Positions 23,884-31,957 of a DNA stretch of 46,798 nt are shown here, piece by piece. Position 1 is the stretch's first letter. The number at the start of each line of letters is the position of its first letter. Location of the stretch: contig JAHBWH010000053.1 of NCBI GenBank assembly GCA_019637115.1, positions 1 through 46,798 on the forward strand, given 5' to 3'. The translations under genes were made by a program, and so were the position numbers. The DNA is from Myxococcales bacterium (GTDB lineage: Bacteria; Myxococcota_A; Polyangia; Polyangiales; Houyiibacteriaceae). A model generated the notes under the pieces. The model was not told where the DNA came from. It was given only the letters and a program-made list of their open reading frames with translations, and did no database searches.

Positions 23884-25962
23884 ATGTCTCGTCCACTCTC
23901 CACGTCCGCGCTCATCGGCTCCCTCTTCGCGCTCGCCTGCGGCGGCGACGACGACGCGCCCCCCACGGACGCGGCGGTCGACGACGCCTCGGCGGACGCC
24001 AGCGACGCGGGGCCCAGCGGTCCCGCGCGCGCCGTCTTCGACCTCGACGGCCTCGACGACGACTTCTTCGCCTTCCCCTTCCCCTCCGATCTGCGCCTGA
24101 GCGACCGAGGCACCCCCGACCTCACGGGCTTCCCGATGACGATGGTCACGATCGTCGGTGACCTCGCGCGTGTCTCTGCGGAGCGCCCCGCGTGGTCCGT
24201 CACGCCCGTCGCCTTCTTCCGCTTCACGGCGCCGCTCGCGCCCCGCGCGACCTCCGACGTGCTCGCACCCACGCCGAGCTCGCCCTTCTGGCTGGTCGAC
24301 GTCGATCCAGCGTCACCCGATCGCGGCGCCCTCGTCCCCACCATCGCGCTCACCCTCGAGACCGACCTCTACACGGGCCACGCCCTCGTGGCCGTCGCGT
24401 CGGTACCGGGATGGGTCCTGCACCCTGGCCGCCGCTACGCTTTCGTGGTGCGCGCGGACGCTGGCGGGTGGGATGGCGGCCCCGTCGAGACCGACGAGAC
24501 GCTCCAGGCATTGCTCGCGGGCGAGACACCGGCGCGCCCGTGGGGCGCGCGGGCCGCCGCGCTCTACGCGCCGCTGCGGGAGACGCTCGCGACGCTCGGC
24601 GTCGCGCCCGCCGACGTAGCGCACGCGACCGTCTTCACGACGGGGGACGTAGTCCAAGACCTCGCCGAGCTCGTCACGGCGCTGCGCGCCCGAGAGCAGG
24701 TCGACCTCGAGGACCTCGCGCTCGACCCCCGCGACGGCGCGAGCCACGAGCGCTACTGCGAGCTCCTCGGCACGGTGTCGATGCCTCAGTTCCAGCGCGG
24801 CGAGCCGCCCTTCGACACGGAGGGCCGCTTCGAGCTCGGAGGCGACGGGCTGCCCATCGTCCAGCGGCGCGAGAGCGCGCGCGTCACCGTCACCGTGCCG
24901 AAGGGCCCCATGCCCGAGGGCGGCTACCCGCTCTTCCTCTACCTCCACGGCTCGGGCGGCCGCGCCTCGCAGGTCGTCGACCGCGGGCCCTTCGCCCGCG
25001 GCGGCACGCCAGCGGTCGGCGAGGGACCGGCGCACGTCATCGCCGCGCACGGCTTCGGCGCCGTGGCGCAGGCGCTCCCGCTCAGCCCCGACCGCCTTCC
25101 GGGGGCGAGCGCGACGGCCTACCTGAACCTCAACAACCTCGCCGCCTTCCCTCACACCTTCGCGCAGGGCGTGATCGAGTCGGCGCTGCTCCTCGACGCC
25201 ATCGAGCGCCTCCGCATCACCCCGGCGATGCTCGGCGCCTGCGAGGGCCCCACGCCCCCCGCGGGTGAGACGGAGCTCTTCTTCGACCCCGGCGCCACCG
25301 TCGGGCTCGGCCAGTCGATGGGCGCGATGTACCTCAACATGCTCGGCGCGATCGAGCCGCGCGTCCGCGCCCTCGCCCCCACCGGCGCGGGCGGCTTCTG
25401 GAGCTACATGATCCTCGAGACCGAGCTGATCCCCGGCGTGCGCGGCCTGCTCGCGAGCGTGCTGCGCACGCGCAGCGAGCGGCTCTCCCACCTTCACCCA
25501 GCGATGCACCTGCTCGGCCTCGGCTGGGAGCCCGCCGACCCGATGGTCTTCATGCCCCGCGTCTCGCGGCGACCGCTCGCGGGCGCCGACCCGCGCCCCA
25601 TCTACCAGCCCGTCGGCCGCGGCGACAGCTACTTCCCTCCCGTCCTCTTCGACGCGATGGCGCTGGCATACGGACACCGCCAGGCGGGCGATCCCGTCTG
25701 GGCGAGCATGCAGGAGAGCCTCGCGTGGGCCGACCTCGAGGGCTTCGTGCCCTACCCCGTCAGCGACAACGTGCAGAGCGAGGCCGGCGCGGCCTACACC
25801 GGCGTCGTCGTCCAATCCGCGGGTGACGGCTTCAGCGATCCGCACGACATCTTCATGCAGATCCCCGGCGTCCGGCATCAGTGGGGGTGCTTCCTCCGGA
25901 GCGCGATCGACGGCGCGCCCGCGGTCCCCGCCCCGGCCGAGCCGGGCTCGCCCTGCGAGTAG
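23884..25962 (+). CDS. Alpha/beta-hydrolase-like lipoprotein
   Basis: A 692-aa lipoprotein. Signal peptide ending SLFALAC (lipobox Cys19), an Asp/Ala/Ser linker, then a region beginning DDFFAFPFPSDLRL that is typical of large myxobacterial secreted hydrolases. The alpha/beta-hydrolase domain follows, with the oxyanion-hole strand LFLYLHGSGG and the nucleophile elbow VGLGQSMGAMYL (Ser in GQSMG); likely acid and His residues lie near the C-terminus (SAGDGFSDPHD, GVRHQWGC). Probably an esterase or lipase-like enzyme outside the cytoplasm; substrate unknown. Monocistronic; the next sequence is a 14-nt repeat array. Confidence 0.85.
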   Translation: MSRPLSTSALIGSLFALACGGDDDAPPTDAAVDDASADASDAGPSGPARAVFDLDGLDDDFFAFPFPSDLRLSDRGTPDLTGFPMTMVTIVGDLARVSAERPAWSVTPVAFFRFTAPLAPRATSDVLAPTPSSPFWLVDVDPASPDRGALVPTIALTLETDLYTGHALVAVASVPGWVLHPGRRYAFVVRADAGGWDGGPVETDETLQALLAGETPARPWGARAAALYAPLRETLATLGVAPADVAHATVFTTGDVVQDLAELVTALRAREQVDLEDLALDPRDGASHERYCELLGTVSMPQFQRGEPPFDTEGRFELGGDGLPIVQRRESARVTVTVPKGPMPEGGYPLFLYLHGSGGRASQVVDRGPFARGGTPAVGEGPAHVIAAHGFGAVAQALPLSPDRLPGASATAYLNLNNLAAFPHTFAQGVIESALLLDAIERLRITPAMLGACEGPTPPAGETELFFDPGATVGLGQSMGAMYLNMLGAIEPRVRALAPTGAGGFWSYMILETELIPGVRGLLASVLRTRSERLSHLHPAMHLLGLGWEPADPMVFMPRVSRRPLAGADPRPIYQPVGRGDSYFPPVLFDAMALAYGHRQAGDPVWASMQESLAWADLEGFVPYPVSDNVQSEAGAAYTGVVVQSAGDGFSDPHDIFMQIPGVRHQWGCFLRSAIDGAPAVPAPAEPGSPCE

Positions 25963-26013
25963 CGGCGCCTCGCGACGGCGCGCTTGCCGCCGCTGCCCAT
26001 CATCGACGACGGG

Positions 26014-26256
26014 CGACGCGCGGATGGCGACGCGCGGATGGCGACGCGCGGTTGGCGACGCGCGGATGGCGACGCGCGGATGGCGCCGCACGGATGGCGC
26101 CGCACGGATGGCGCCGCACGGATGGCGACGCGCGGATGGCGCCGCACGGATGGCGCCGCACGGATGGCGCCGCCGGATGGCGATGCGCGGATGGCGCCGC
26201 ACGGATGGCGCCGCACGGATGGCGCCGCACGGATGGCGCCGCACGGATGGCGCCGC
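26014..26256. repeat. 14-nt minisatellite, about 17 copies
   Basis: Head-to-tail units GGATGGCGCCGCAC and GGATGGCGACGCGC, about 17 copies with small defects, filling the gap between the convergent hydrolase lipoprotein and Mur ligase genes (25963-26323). Because 14 is not a multiple of 3, all three frames read RADGDARMA/APHGWR-type repeats, none of which I take as protein. Confidence 0.92.
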
Positions 26257-26323
26257 GCGCGCCCGCAGCGAGGAGCACGCGCGAGCGGCTCGCTCCCGCT
26301 GGCGACGCGCCGTGGAGCTGTAC

Positions 26324-27550
26324 TCAGGGCTCGCCGAGCAGCGCGCGGACGACCGCCGCGTCGTCGAACGCGCGGGTCTCGCCGCGCGACGTCTGCGTCG
26401 TCTCGTGGCCCTTGCCGGCCACGACGACCACGTCGGTCGCGCCCGCCTGCGCGAGCGCGTGCGCGATGGCCGCGCGACGGTCGAGCTCGACGTGCCAGCG
26501 CGCGCCCTCCCCCTCCGCGCCCGCGCGCACCGCGTCGGCGATCGCGCGCGGGTCCTCGTGGCGCGGGTTGTCGGTCGTCAGCACGACCTCGTCCGCGAGG
26601 CGATGGGCGACCGCGCCCATCATCGGGCGCTTGCCTTGGTCCCGCGCGCCGCCGCAGCCGAAGACGACGAAGACCCGCGCCGAGCCCGCAATCTCCCGTG
26701 CCGCGCCGAGCGTGCCCTCGAGCGCGTCGGGGGTGTGCGCGTAGTCGACGACCACGAAGGGCTCGCGCGCGACGAGCTCGAAGCGTCCGCGCACCCCTGG
26801 GAAGCCCTCGACGCCCGCGCGGACCACCTCGGGCGAGAGGCCGAGCGCGAGCCCGGCGAGCGCCGCCGCGAGCGCGTTCGCCGCGTGCACCCGGCCGCGC
26901 AGCGCGAGCCGGAGGACGGGCTCGTCGCCCCCGAAGCGCGCGGAGGTCTCCGTCGGCGCGAGGCGGACGAGCGTCCCGTCGCGGCTCACCTCGATCGCCG
27001 CCGCCTCGAGCTGCCCCCCGCGGCCATACCAGCGTCGCTGTACGCCCTTCGGGATGACCTCGTCGAGCAGCGCGCTCGACGGGTCGTCGGCGTTGAGGAC
27101 CGCGACGCCGCCGCTCGGGAGCGCGAGGAAGAGGCGCGCCTTCGCGGCGAGATAGGCCTCGGGCGAGCCGTGCAGATCGAGGTGGTCGCGCGTGAGGTTC
27201 GTGAAGACTGCGACGTCGGGCCGCCAGCGGCTCGCGAGCCCGCCGGCGAGCGCCTTCGACGTGGTCTCGAGCGCGAGCACCGGCTTGTCCCCGCTCGGCC
27301 ACGTCAGCGCCGCCGTCCGCTCCGCGGTCGCGAGGAACTCGAGCGGCGCCGTCGGCGCCTCGACCCGCTCGCCCGCCACCCACGCGCCGATCGTCGTGAG
27401 GAGCGCGGAGGGCGCGCCGCTCGCGGCGACGATGCTCGCCACGAGCGAGGTCGTCGTCGTCTTGCCGTTCGTGCCGGTCACCGCGCAGGTGCGGGTCCGG
27501 GCGTGCGCGGCCGCGAAGCGGCGCGCGAGCTCGTCGGGGGGGATCGTCAT
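26324..27550 (-). CDS. MurE-like Mur ligase lacking the N-terminal domain
   Basis: A 408-aa Mur ligase whose closest visible match is MurE (UDP-MurNAc-dipeptide:diaminopimelate ligase). Present: P-loop VTGTNGKTTT (24-33), the carbamylated-Lys region AAKARLF (Lys137), DYAHTPDAL, GCGGARDQGKRP, the DAP-recognition motif DNPRHEDP (327-334) and AGKGHET. Missing: the roughly 80-100-residue N-terminal domain that holds the UDP end of the substrate in standard MurE (about 490 aa); the SSHAL motif is also changed to TTSKAL. ATP-binding and C-terminal domains look intact, so it may be a paralogue that joins DAP or another amino acid to a substrate without UDP. The gene stands alone, not in a dcw cluster. 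Confidence 0.85.
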   Translation of the reverse strand: MTIPPDELARRFAAAHARTRTCAVTGTNGKTTTTSLVASIVAASGAPSALLTTIGAWVAGERVEAPTAPLEFLATAERTAALTWPSGDKPVLALETTSKALAGGLASRWRPDVAVFTNLTRDHLDLHGSPEAYLAAKARLFLALPSGGVAVLNADDPSSALLDEVIPKGVQRRWYGRGGQLEAAAIEVSRDGTLVRLAPTETSARFGGDEPVLRLALRGRVHAANALAAALAGLALGLSPEVVRAGVEGFPGVRGRFELVAREPFVVVDYAHTPDALEGTLGAAREIAGSARVFVVFGCGGARDQGKRPMMGAVAHRLADEVVLTTDNPRHEDPRAIADAVRAGAEGEGARWHVELDRRAAIAHALAQAGATDVVVVAGKGHETTQTSRGETRAFDDAAVVRALLGEP

Positions 27551-27592
27551 CGGTCCGAGCGCTGCGTCATCCGTTCGGGGTCACTCGCGCCC

Positions 27593-28024
27593 TCACTCGT
27601 ACACCGGGTTCCAACCGATGCACTCGCCGCTCGGATCCCATTGCACGCACTCCTGGGTCGGCGCGTACATCGCGCCGCCGCCCCACGCGACGCACTCGCC
27701 GCTCGGATCCCAGCCCGTGCACTCGTCCGCGGGGATGTAGCCCGAGTCCCCGCCCCAGCCGACGCACTCGCCGCTCGGATCCCAGCTCGTGCACTCGTCC
27801 GCGGGGCTCCCGAAGTCGGCGTAGGCGACGCACTCGCCCGTCGCGTCCCAGTTGGTGCACTCCGGCTCACCGCCGGTCTGCGCGCCCACCTGCACGGCCT
27901 CGCCGCCGGTCGTCTGGACGCCGTGCTCGTCCTCCGGGTGCTCGACGATGATGCACCCCGTGCCGACCCGCCCGAGGCCGAGCCCGAGCACGAGGGCGAA
28001 GAACTTGTGACGGTCGACGGTCAT
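27593..28024 (-). CDS. Lipoprotein with repeated C-x2-W-D-P-S-G-E-C motif
   Basis: A 143-aa lipoprotein that I do not recognise. The signal peptide ends RVGTGC; about 30 residues of Gly/Thr/Glu linker follow. The remaining about 95 residues hold four copies of a Cys-Trp repeat: CTNWDATGECVAY, CTSWDPSGECVGW, CTGWDPSGECVAW and CVQWDPSGECIGW, joined by spacers of about 10-14 residues rich in Gly/Ala/Tyr. Each copy has two Cys seven apart, which could form a small disulfide-closed turn or bind metal. GGAGG lies 5-6 nt before the ATG. Cell-surface or periplasmic location expected. Confidence 0.8.
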   Translation of the reverse strand: MTVDRHKFFALVLGLGLGRVGTGCIIVEHPEDEHGVQTTGGEAVQVGAQTGGEPECTNWDATGECVAYADFGSPADECTSWDPSGECVGWGGDSGYIPADECTGWDPSGECVAWGGGAMYAPTQECVQWDPSGECIGWNPVYE

Positions 28025-28110
28025 GATTCCTCCGAAGGGGCGCACTCTACGCTCGCGCCGGGGCCTCGAAAAGCCGGCTTCACGTCTTCATGGGCTGCCA
28101 GCCGCTGTAC

Positions 28111-28473
28111 TCAGCGGCCCTCGAGCGTGCAGCTCACGCGGGTCTGGAACTCGCTCGCCGGCGACCCGCGCCGCGTCACCACGCGCTCGGTCGCGCCGGG
28201 CGCGACGCGGACACGCTGCGGGCTCGGGTCGACGTCGGTGGCGACGTCGCAGCGCGCGGATCGATCGCACGTGCTGCGGACGACGACGACGTGCGTGTAG
28301 CCGTAGCCCTGGAAGGGCGCCTCCTTGGAGACCCGGATGCACGGCGGGAGCGGCGGCTCGTCGGCGCGCGCGTGCGGCGCGACGAGCGCGCCGAGGCTCG
28401 CGGCCAGCGCGGCCCCTCGGATCCAGGACCTCATGGACCTTCCGACGATGGCTCGCGGCGTCGCATTCATCAT
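28111..28473 (-). CDS. Small secreted protein of unknown function
   Basis: A 120-aa exported protein. After an n-region, RGAALAASLGALVAPHARA gives a signal peptide with cleavage after residue about 38. The mature about 82 residues contain four Cys (PPCIRV, STCDRSARCDVA, SCTLEGR), which could make two disulfides, in a beta-rich segment (YTHVVVVRSTC, RVRVAPGATERVV). GGAGG is 8 nt upstream of the ATG at 28473; a second ATG follows immediately. Not recognised. Confidence 0.72.
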   Translation of the reverse strand: MMNATPRAIVGRSMRSWIRGAALAASLGALVAPHARADEPPLPPCIRVSKEAPFQGYGYTHVVVVRSTCDRSARCDVATDVDPSPQRVRVAPGATERVVTRRGSPASEFQTRVSCTLEGR

Positions 28474-28737
28474 GGAGGGATCCTCCCCGCGCTCGCAGCA
28501 GGCGTCAACGAAGCGCCGACGGTCCGCCGAAGGCGGTGGAGCTCGGTCTGGCGGCGGCACGGCGTGACGGCAATTCGCGACGAACGCTGGCGTTGCCCGG
28601 CTCAGGTGAAGGTAGCGCTCGGCCCCCGCGCCGTGCGATGAAGTGGCCTCGGCGGGTCGGCAGGGGTGCCACACGCTGCACCCGCGGGCTTTGGGGCGCG
28701 GGTTTGGGCCGAGGTTTTTTGGGCCAAGGGGTTTGGA

Positions 28738-31638
28738 ATGCTGCTTCGAAGACTGCTTGGGATCCTGGTCGTGCTCGGCATGGCCTGTGGAGACGACGAC
28801 ACGACGCCGACGCTCGACGCCGGCGCCGACGGCGGCGACGCCGGGACCGACGCCGGTCCTGAGGGGCCGATCGAGATGATCCCGCTCACGAGCGAGCGCG
28901 CCTTCGGGGGCCTGACGAGCCACGTCGACGCCGTCCTCGACGAGCGCGGGATGTGGCACATCTACGGCGCCGAGCTGCTCGACGTCATCCGCGTGCAGGG
29001 CTACCTGCAGGCGCGCGACCGCATGGGCCAGATGGACTTCATCCGTCGCCAGGCCACCGGCCGCCTCGCCGAGTTCGCGGGCAGCTTCGAGCCCTCGCTC
29101 GTGCAGGTCGACGCCGACTCGCGCTTCCAGGGCCACCGCCGCAACGCCGAAGCGATTTGGGAGACGCTCTCCGCTGACGAGCGCGCGCTCGTGCAGGCGC
29201 ACGCCGACGGGGTCAACTTGCACATCCAGGACCTGCGCGACGGCCGCGCCGTCATGCCGCGCGGCCTCGTCAGCGCGATCCCCGTCGAGAACCTCTCCGA
29301 TTGGACGCCGCTCGACACGCTCGCCATCGCCCGCCTGCAGGCCGCGTCGCTCAGCTACGACGCGAACAGCGACCTGAGCCGGACGCGCAACCTCAGCGAC
29401 TGGCGCACGCACGTGACGGGCGACGCCGACGATCCGCGCGTCGCGCGCCTCGCGGGCGCCTACCACGACCTCTTCCCCTTCCGCCCGGCGCGCGAGGTCT
29501 TCAACCAGGACGGCTTCCCCAACGTCGGTACCGACAGCGGCACCCGCGCCCTGAACCCACCGCGCCTGCGTCCGCGCACGAGCACGCCGCTCATCAAGCC
29601 CGACGTGCTCGCCGCGGCGCAGACCTTCTTCGAGCGCGTCGAGGCCCGCTTCGAGCTGCTCTTCGGCGACAGCTTCCGCGGCTCGAACAGCTGGGCGGTG
29701 AGCGGCGAGCACACGGCCAGCGGCGCGGCGATGATGGCCAACGACCCACACCTCTCGCTCACGAGCCCCTCGCTCTTCTGGATGGCGCACGTCAACACCC
29801 GGCGCCGCGGCGGCGACGTCGACGTCTCGGGCCAGATGATCGCGGGCACCCCCGTGAACATCTTGGGCTTCAACGAGTCGATCGCCTGGGGCCTGACGAC
29901 GAGCGGCTACGACGTCGCCGACGTCTACCTCGAGATCATCACCCCGGGCGAGGGCCGCGGCACGGTCGAGCTCGACGGGGCGCAGGTCGCGATCGGAGAG
30001 GACGTCGAGATCATCCGCAACGACCTCGGCGTCGAGACGCGCGTCGTCTTCGAGCGCGTGCCGCACCACGGCCTCATCATCCCGGGCACCCGCCGCGCCT
30101 GCGAGGCGAGCGACCCGCCGCCCTGCGAGGTCGGGAAGGATCAGGCGCTGAGCGTGAAGTGGACCGGCAACGAGCCCACGAACGAGGCCGGCGCCTTCCT
30201 CGACCTCTACACCGCGCGCAACGTCGACGACGCCCGCGACGCCTTCCGTCGCTTCGAGGTCGGCGGGCAGACGCTCACCGTCGCCGACCGCGACGGCAAC
30301 ATCTACTACACCAGCTCGGTCCGCATCCCCGTCCGCCAGGCCGGCGCGCTCACGTACGATCCGACGACGACCGACGGCGCCCTCCCCTGCTACGTGCTCG
30401 ACGGGACCGGCGGCATGGAGTGGACGGGGAGCTACCTCGACGAGCGCTACATCCCCCACCAGCGCAACCCCGCGCGCGGCTTCGTCGCGACCGCGAACGC
30501 CGACCCGGTCGGTGTCACCGCGGACGGCGACGTCCTCAACGGCGTCGACCCGAGCTCGACCGCGGACGACTTCTACATCGGCTGCGACTTCGACCGCGGC
30601 AACCGCCTCGCCCGCATCACCGAGCGCCTCGAGGCCCTCGTCGCGGGCGACGCCGTCACGCCCGAGGACATGTCCGCCCTGCAGAACGACGCGGTCTCGC
30701 CCTTCGGCCGCATCCTGACGCCGATGATCCTGGCCGAGCTCACCCGCGCCTTCGAGGAGCGCGCGACCCCCGGCACGCATGAGGATCTGAGCGCCGCCGT
30801 CGTCGAGCTCGAGGATGCGCTCGAGCGCGTCGAGATGGCGCGCGACCGGCTCGTGGCCTGGACGAGCTTCGACACGCCCGCCGCCGTCGAGGGCTCGCCG
30901 AGCGCGGACGCGATCGCCGACAGCGTCGCCACCTCGATCTTCAACGCGACGATGGGCCACCTCATGCGGCTCACCTTCGACGACGAGTTCGACTACTTCC
31001 ACGACGGCGAGCTCAACGGCAACCCGCGCCGCTCGAACCTCGCGGCCACGACGATGATCTTGCTCGCGACCCGCCCCGAGACGCTCGTGACCTGGGACGC
31101 CGACCTCGGCGACTCCGTGCTCTGGGACGACCTCGGCACCGACCCGGTCGAGAGCCGCGGCGATCGGGTGCTGCGCGCCGTCGCGGCTGCGCTGGTCACG
31201 CTCGAGGAGACCTTCTCGAGCCCGGACATGAGCACCTGGCGCTGGGGCCAGATCCACACGCTCCGCCTCGACGCCCTCGTCCCGGTCGGCATCTTCGGAA
31301 GCGACCCGATCTCGATCCCCGTGCCCGGCGACCCGATGTTCCCCCACGGCTTCCCCCGCCAGGGCGATCGAGACGTCGTCGACTCGGCGAACTTCGGCAT
31401 GTTCAACTTCTTCCAGCGCGACTACGGCTCCGGACCGCAGCAGCGCCTCGTGGTCGAGATGCGGCCCGATGGCCCCCAGGCGTGGAACGCGCTCCCGGGC
31501 GGCAACAGCGAGGACCCCGACAGCCCGCACCACCGAGACGAGATGGAGCGCTGGCGCCGCAACCAGGTCAGCCGCGTGGCGTTCACCGAGGACGAGGTGG
31601 TCGCGGCGGCCACGGCGCGCTTCCGCTTCACCCCCTGA
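28738..31638 (+). CDS. Penicillin acylase (S45) family lipoprotein
   Basis: A 966-aa Ntn-hydrolase precursor. The signal peptide ends LGMAC (Cys17), followed by an Asp/Gly/Ala linker. The family pattern is complete: RDRMGQMDFIRRQATGRLAE in the alpha-chain, the self-cleavage site at RGSNSWAV where Ser316 becomes the N-terminal nucleophile of the beta-chain, NDPHLSL shortly after, and FNESIAWGLTT. S45 enzymes cleave amide bonds such as those of penicillins, acyl-homoserine lactones or other N-acyl compounds. A membrane-tethered form is unusual compared with free periplasmic acylases but is seen in myxobacteria. The upstream region (28670-28737) is G/T-rich with repeated TTTGGG and has no clear promoter. 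Lone gene. Confidence 0.9.
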   Translation: MLLRRLLGILVVLGMACGDDDTTPTLDAGADGGDAGTDAGPEGPIEMIPLTSERAFGGLTSHVDAVLDERGMWHIYGAELLDVIRVQGYLQARDRMGQMDFIRRQATGRLAEFAGSFEPSLVQVDADSRFQGHRRNAEAIWETLSADERALVQAHADGVNLHIQDLRDGRAVMPRGLVSAIPVENLSDWTPLDTLAIARLQAASLSYDANSDLSRTRNLSDWRTHVTGDADDPRVARLAGAYHDLFPFRPAREVFNQDGFPNVGTDSGTRALNPPRLRPRTSTPLIKPDVLAAAQTFFERVEARFELLFGDSFRGSNSWAVSGEHTASGAAMMANDPHLSLTSPSLFWMAHVNTRRRGGDVDVSGQMIAGTPVNILGFNESIAWGLTTSGYDVADVYLEIITPGEGRGTVELDGAQVAIGEDVEIIRNDLGVETRVVFERVPHHGLIIPGTRRACEASDPPPCEVGKDQALSVKWTGNEPTNEAGAFLDLYTARNVDDARDAFRRFEVGGQTLTVADRDGNIYYTSSVRIPVRQAGALTYDPTTTDGALPCYVLDGTGGMEWTGSYLDERYIPHQRNPARGFVATANADPVGVTADGDVLNGVDPSSTADDFYIGCDFDRGNRLARITERLEALVAGDAVTPEDMSALQNDAVSPFGRILTPMILAELTRAFEERATPGTHEDLSAAVVELEDALERVEMARDRLVAWTSFDTPAAVEGSPSADAIADSVATSIFNATMGHLMRLTFDDEFDYFHDGELNGNPRRSNLAATTMILLATRPETLVTWDADLGDSVLWDDLGTDPVESRGDRVLRAVAAALVTLEETFSSPDMSTWRWGQIHTLRLDALVPVGIFGSDPISIPVPGDPMFPHGFPRQGDRDVVDSANFGMFNFFQRDYGSGPQQRLVVEMRPDGPQAWNALPGGNSEDPDSPHHRDEMERWRRNQVSRVAFTEDEVVAAATARFRFTP

Positions 31639-31673
31639 GGCACTTCGCCACACCATTGATGAGGCGACCCCAC

Positions 31674-31705
31674 GGTCCGTCGAAGAACCCCTTCCCCGAC
31701 GGACC
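31674..31705. terminator. Stem-loop downstream of the acylase gene
   Basis: GGTCCGTC (31674-31681) and GACGGACC (31698-31705) form a perfect 8-bp stem with a 16-nt loop, 35 nt after the acylase stop. No T-run follows, so it may be only a weak terminator or an mRNA-stabilising hairpin. The rest of 31639-31957 has nothing gene-like except the kinase promoter box. Confidence 0.4.
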
Positions 31706-31942
31706 TCGGGTTGGAGGGCTCCCTCGGGTTTTCCCTGGGCAGAGGCGTCTCGCCGATGTCGGCCACGGCGCGCGGTTCCAGCGCTCTCCCCACGGAGGGG
31801 GGCTCTTCGACGATCCGAGGAACACTCGGTCCCAGCGTCGACCCACGCGGCCGGCCCCCCGCTCCCCGACGAGGCTCGAACGGGACGGAGTGTTTCTCGT
31901 GCCGTCCGCCCGAAGGGGGAGGCTCCCCCCGCCGCCTCGCGC

Positions 31943-31948
31943 TACCAT
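31943..31948 (+). promoter_or_regulatory. Putative -10 box (TACCAT) for the kinase gene
   Basis: TACCAT, then 9 nt, then the ATG at 31958. The predicted leader would be only about 2-3 nt, with no Shine-Dalgarno. Confidence 0.4.
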
Positions 31949-31957
31949 GCGGCGCTC

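Noticed and set aside
26014-26256. CRISPR or leucine/histidine-rich repeat protein
   Set aside because: 14-nt tandem units without spacers; translations in all frames are equally repetitive.
28111-31656. 1181-aa minus-strand open frame
   Set aside because: Antisense to the penicillin acylase gene; only its last 120 codons (28111-28473) are taken as a real gene, from an internal start with a Shine-Dalgarno.
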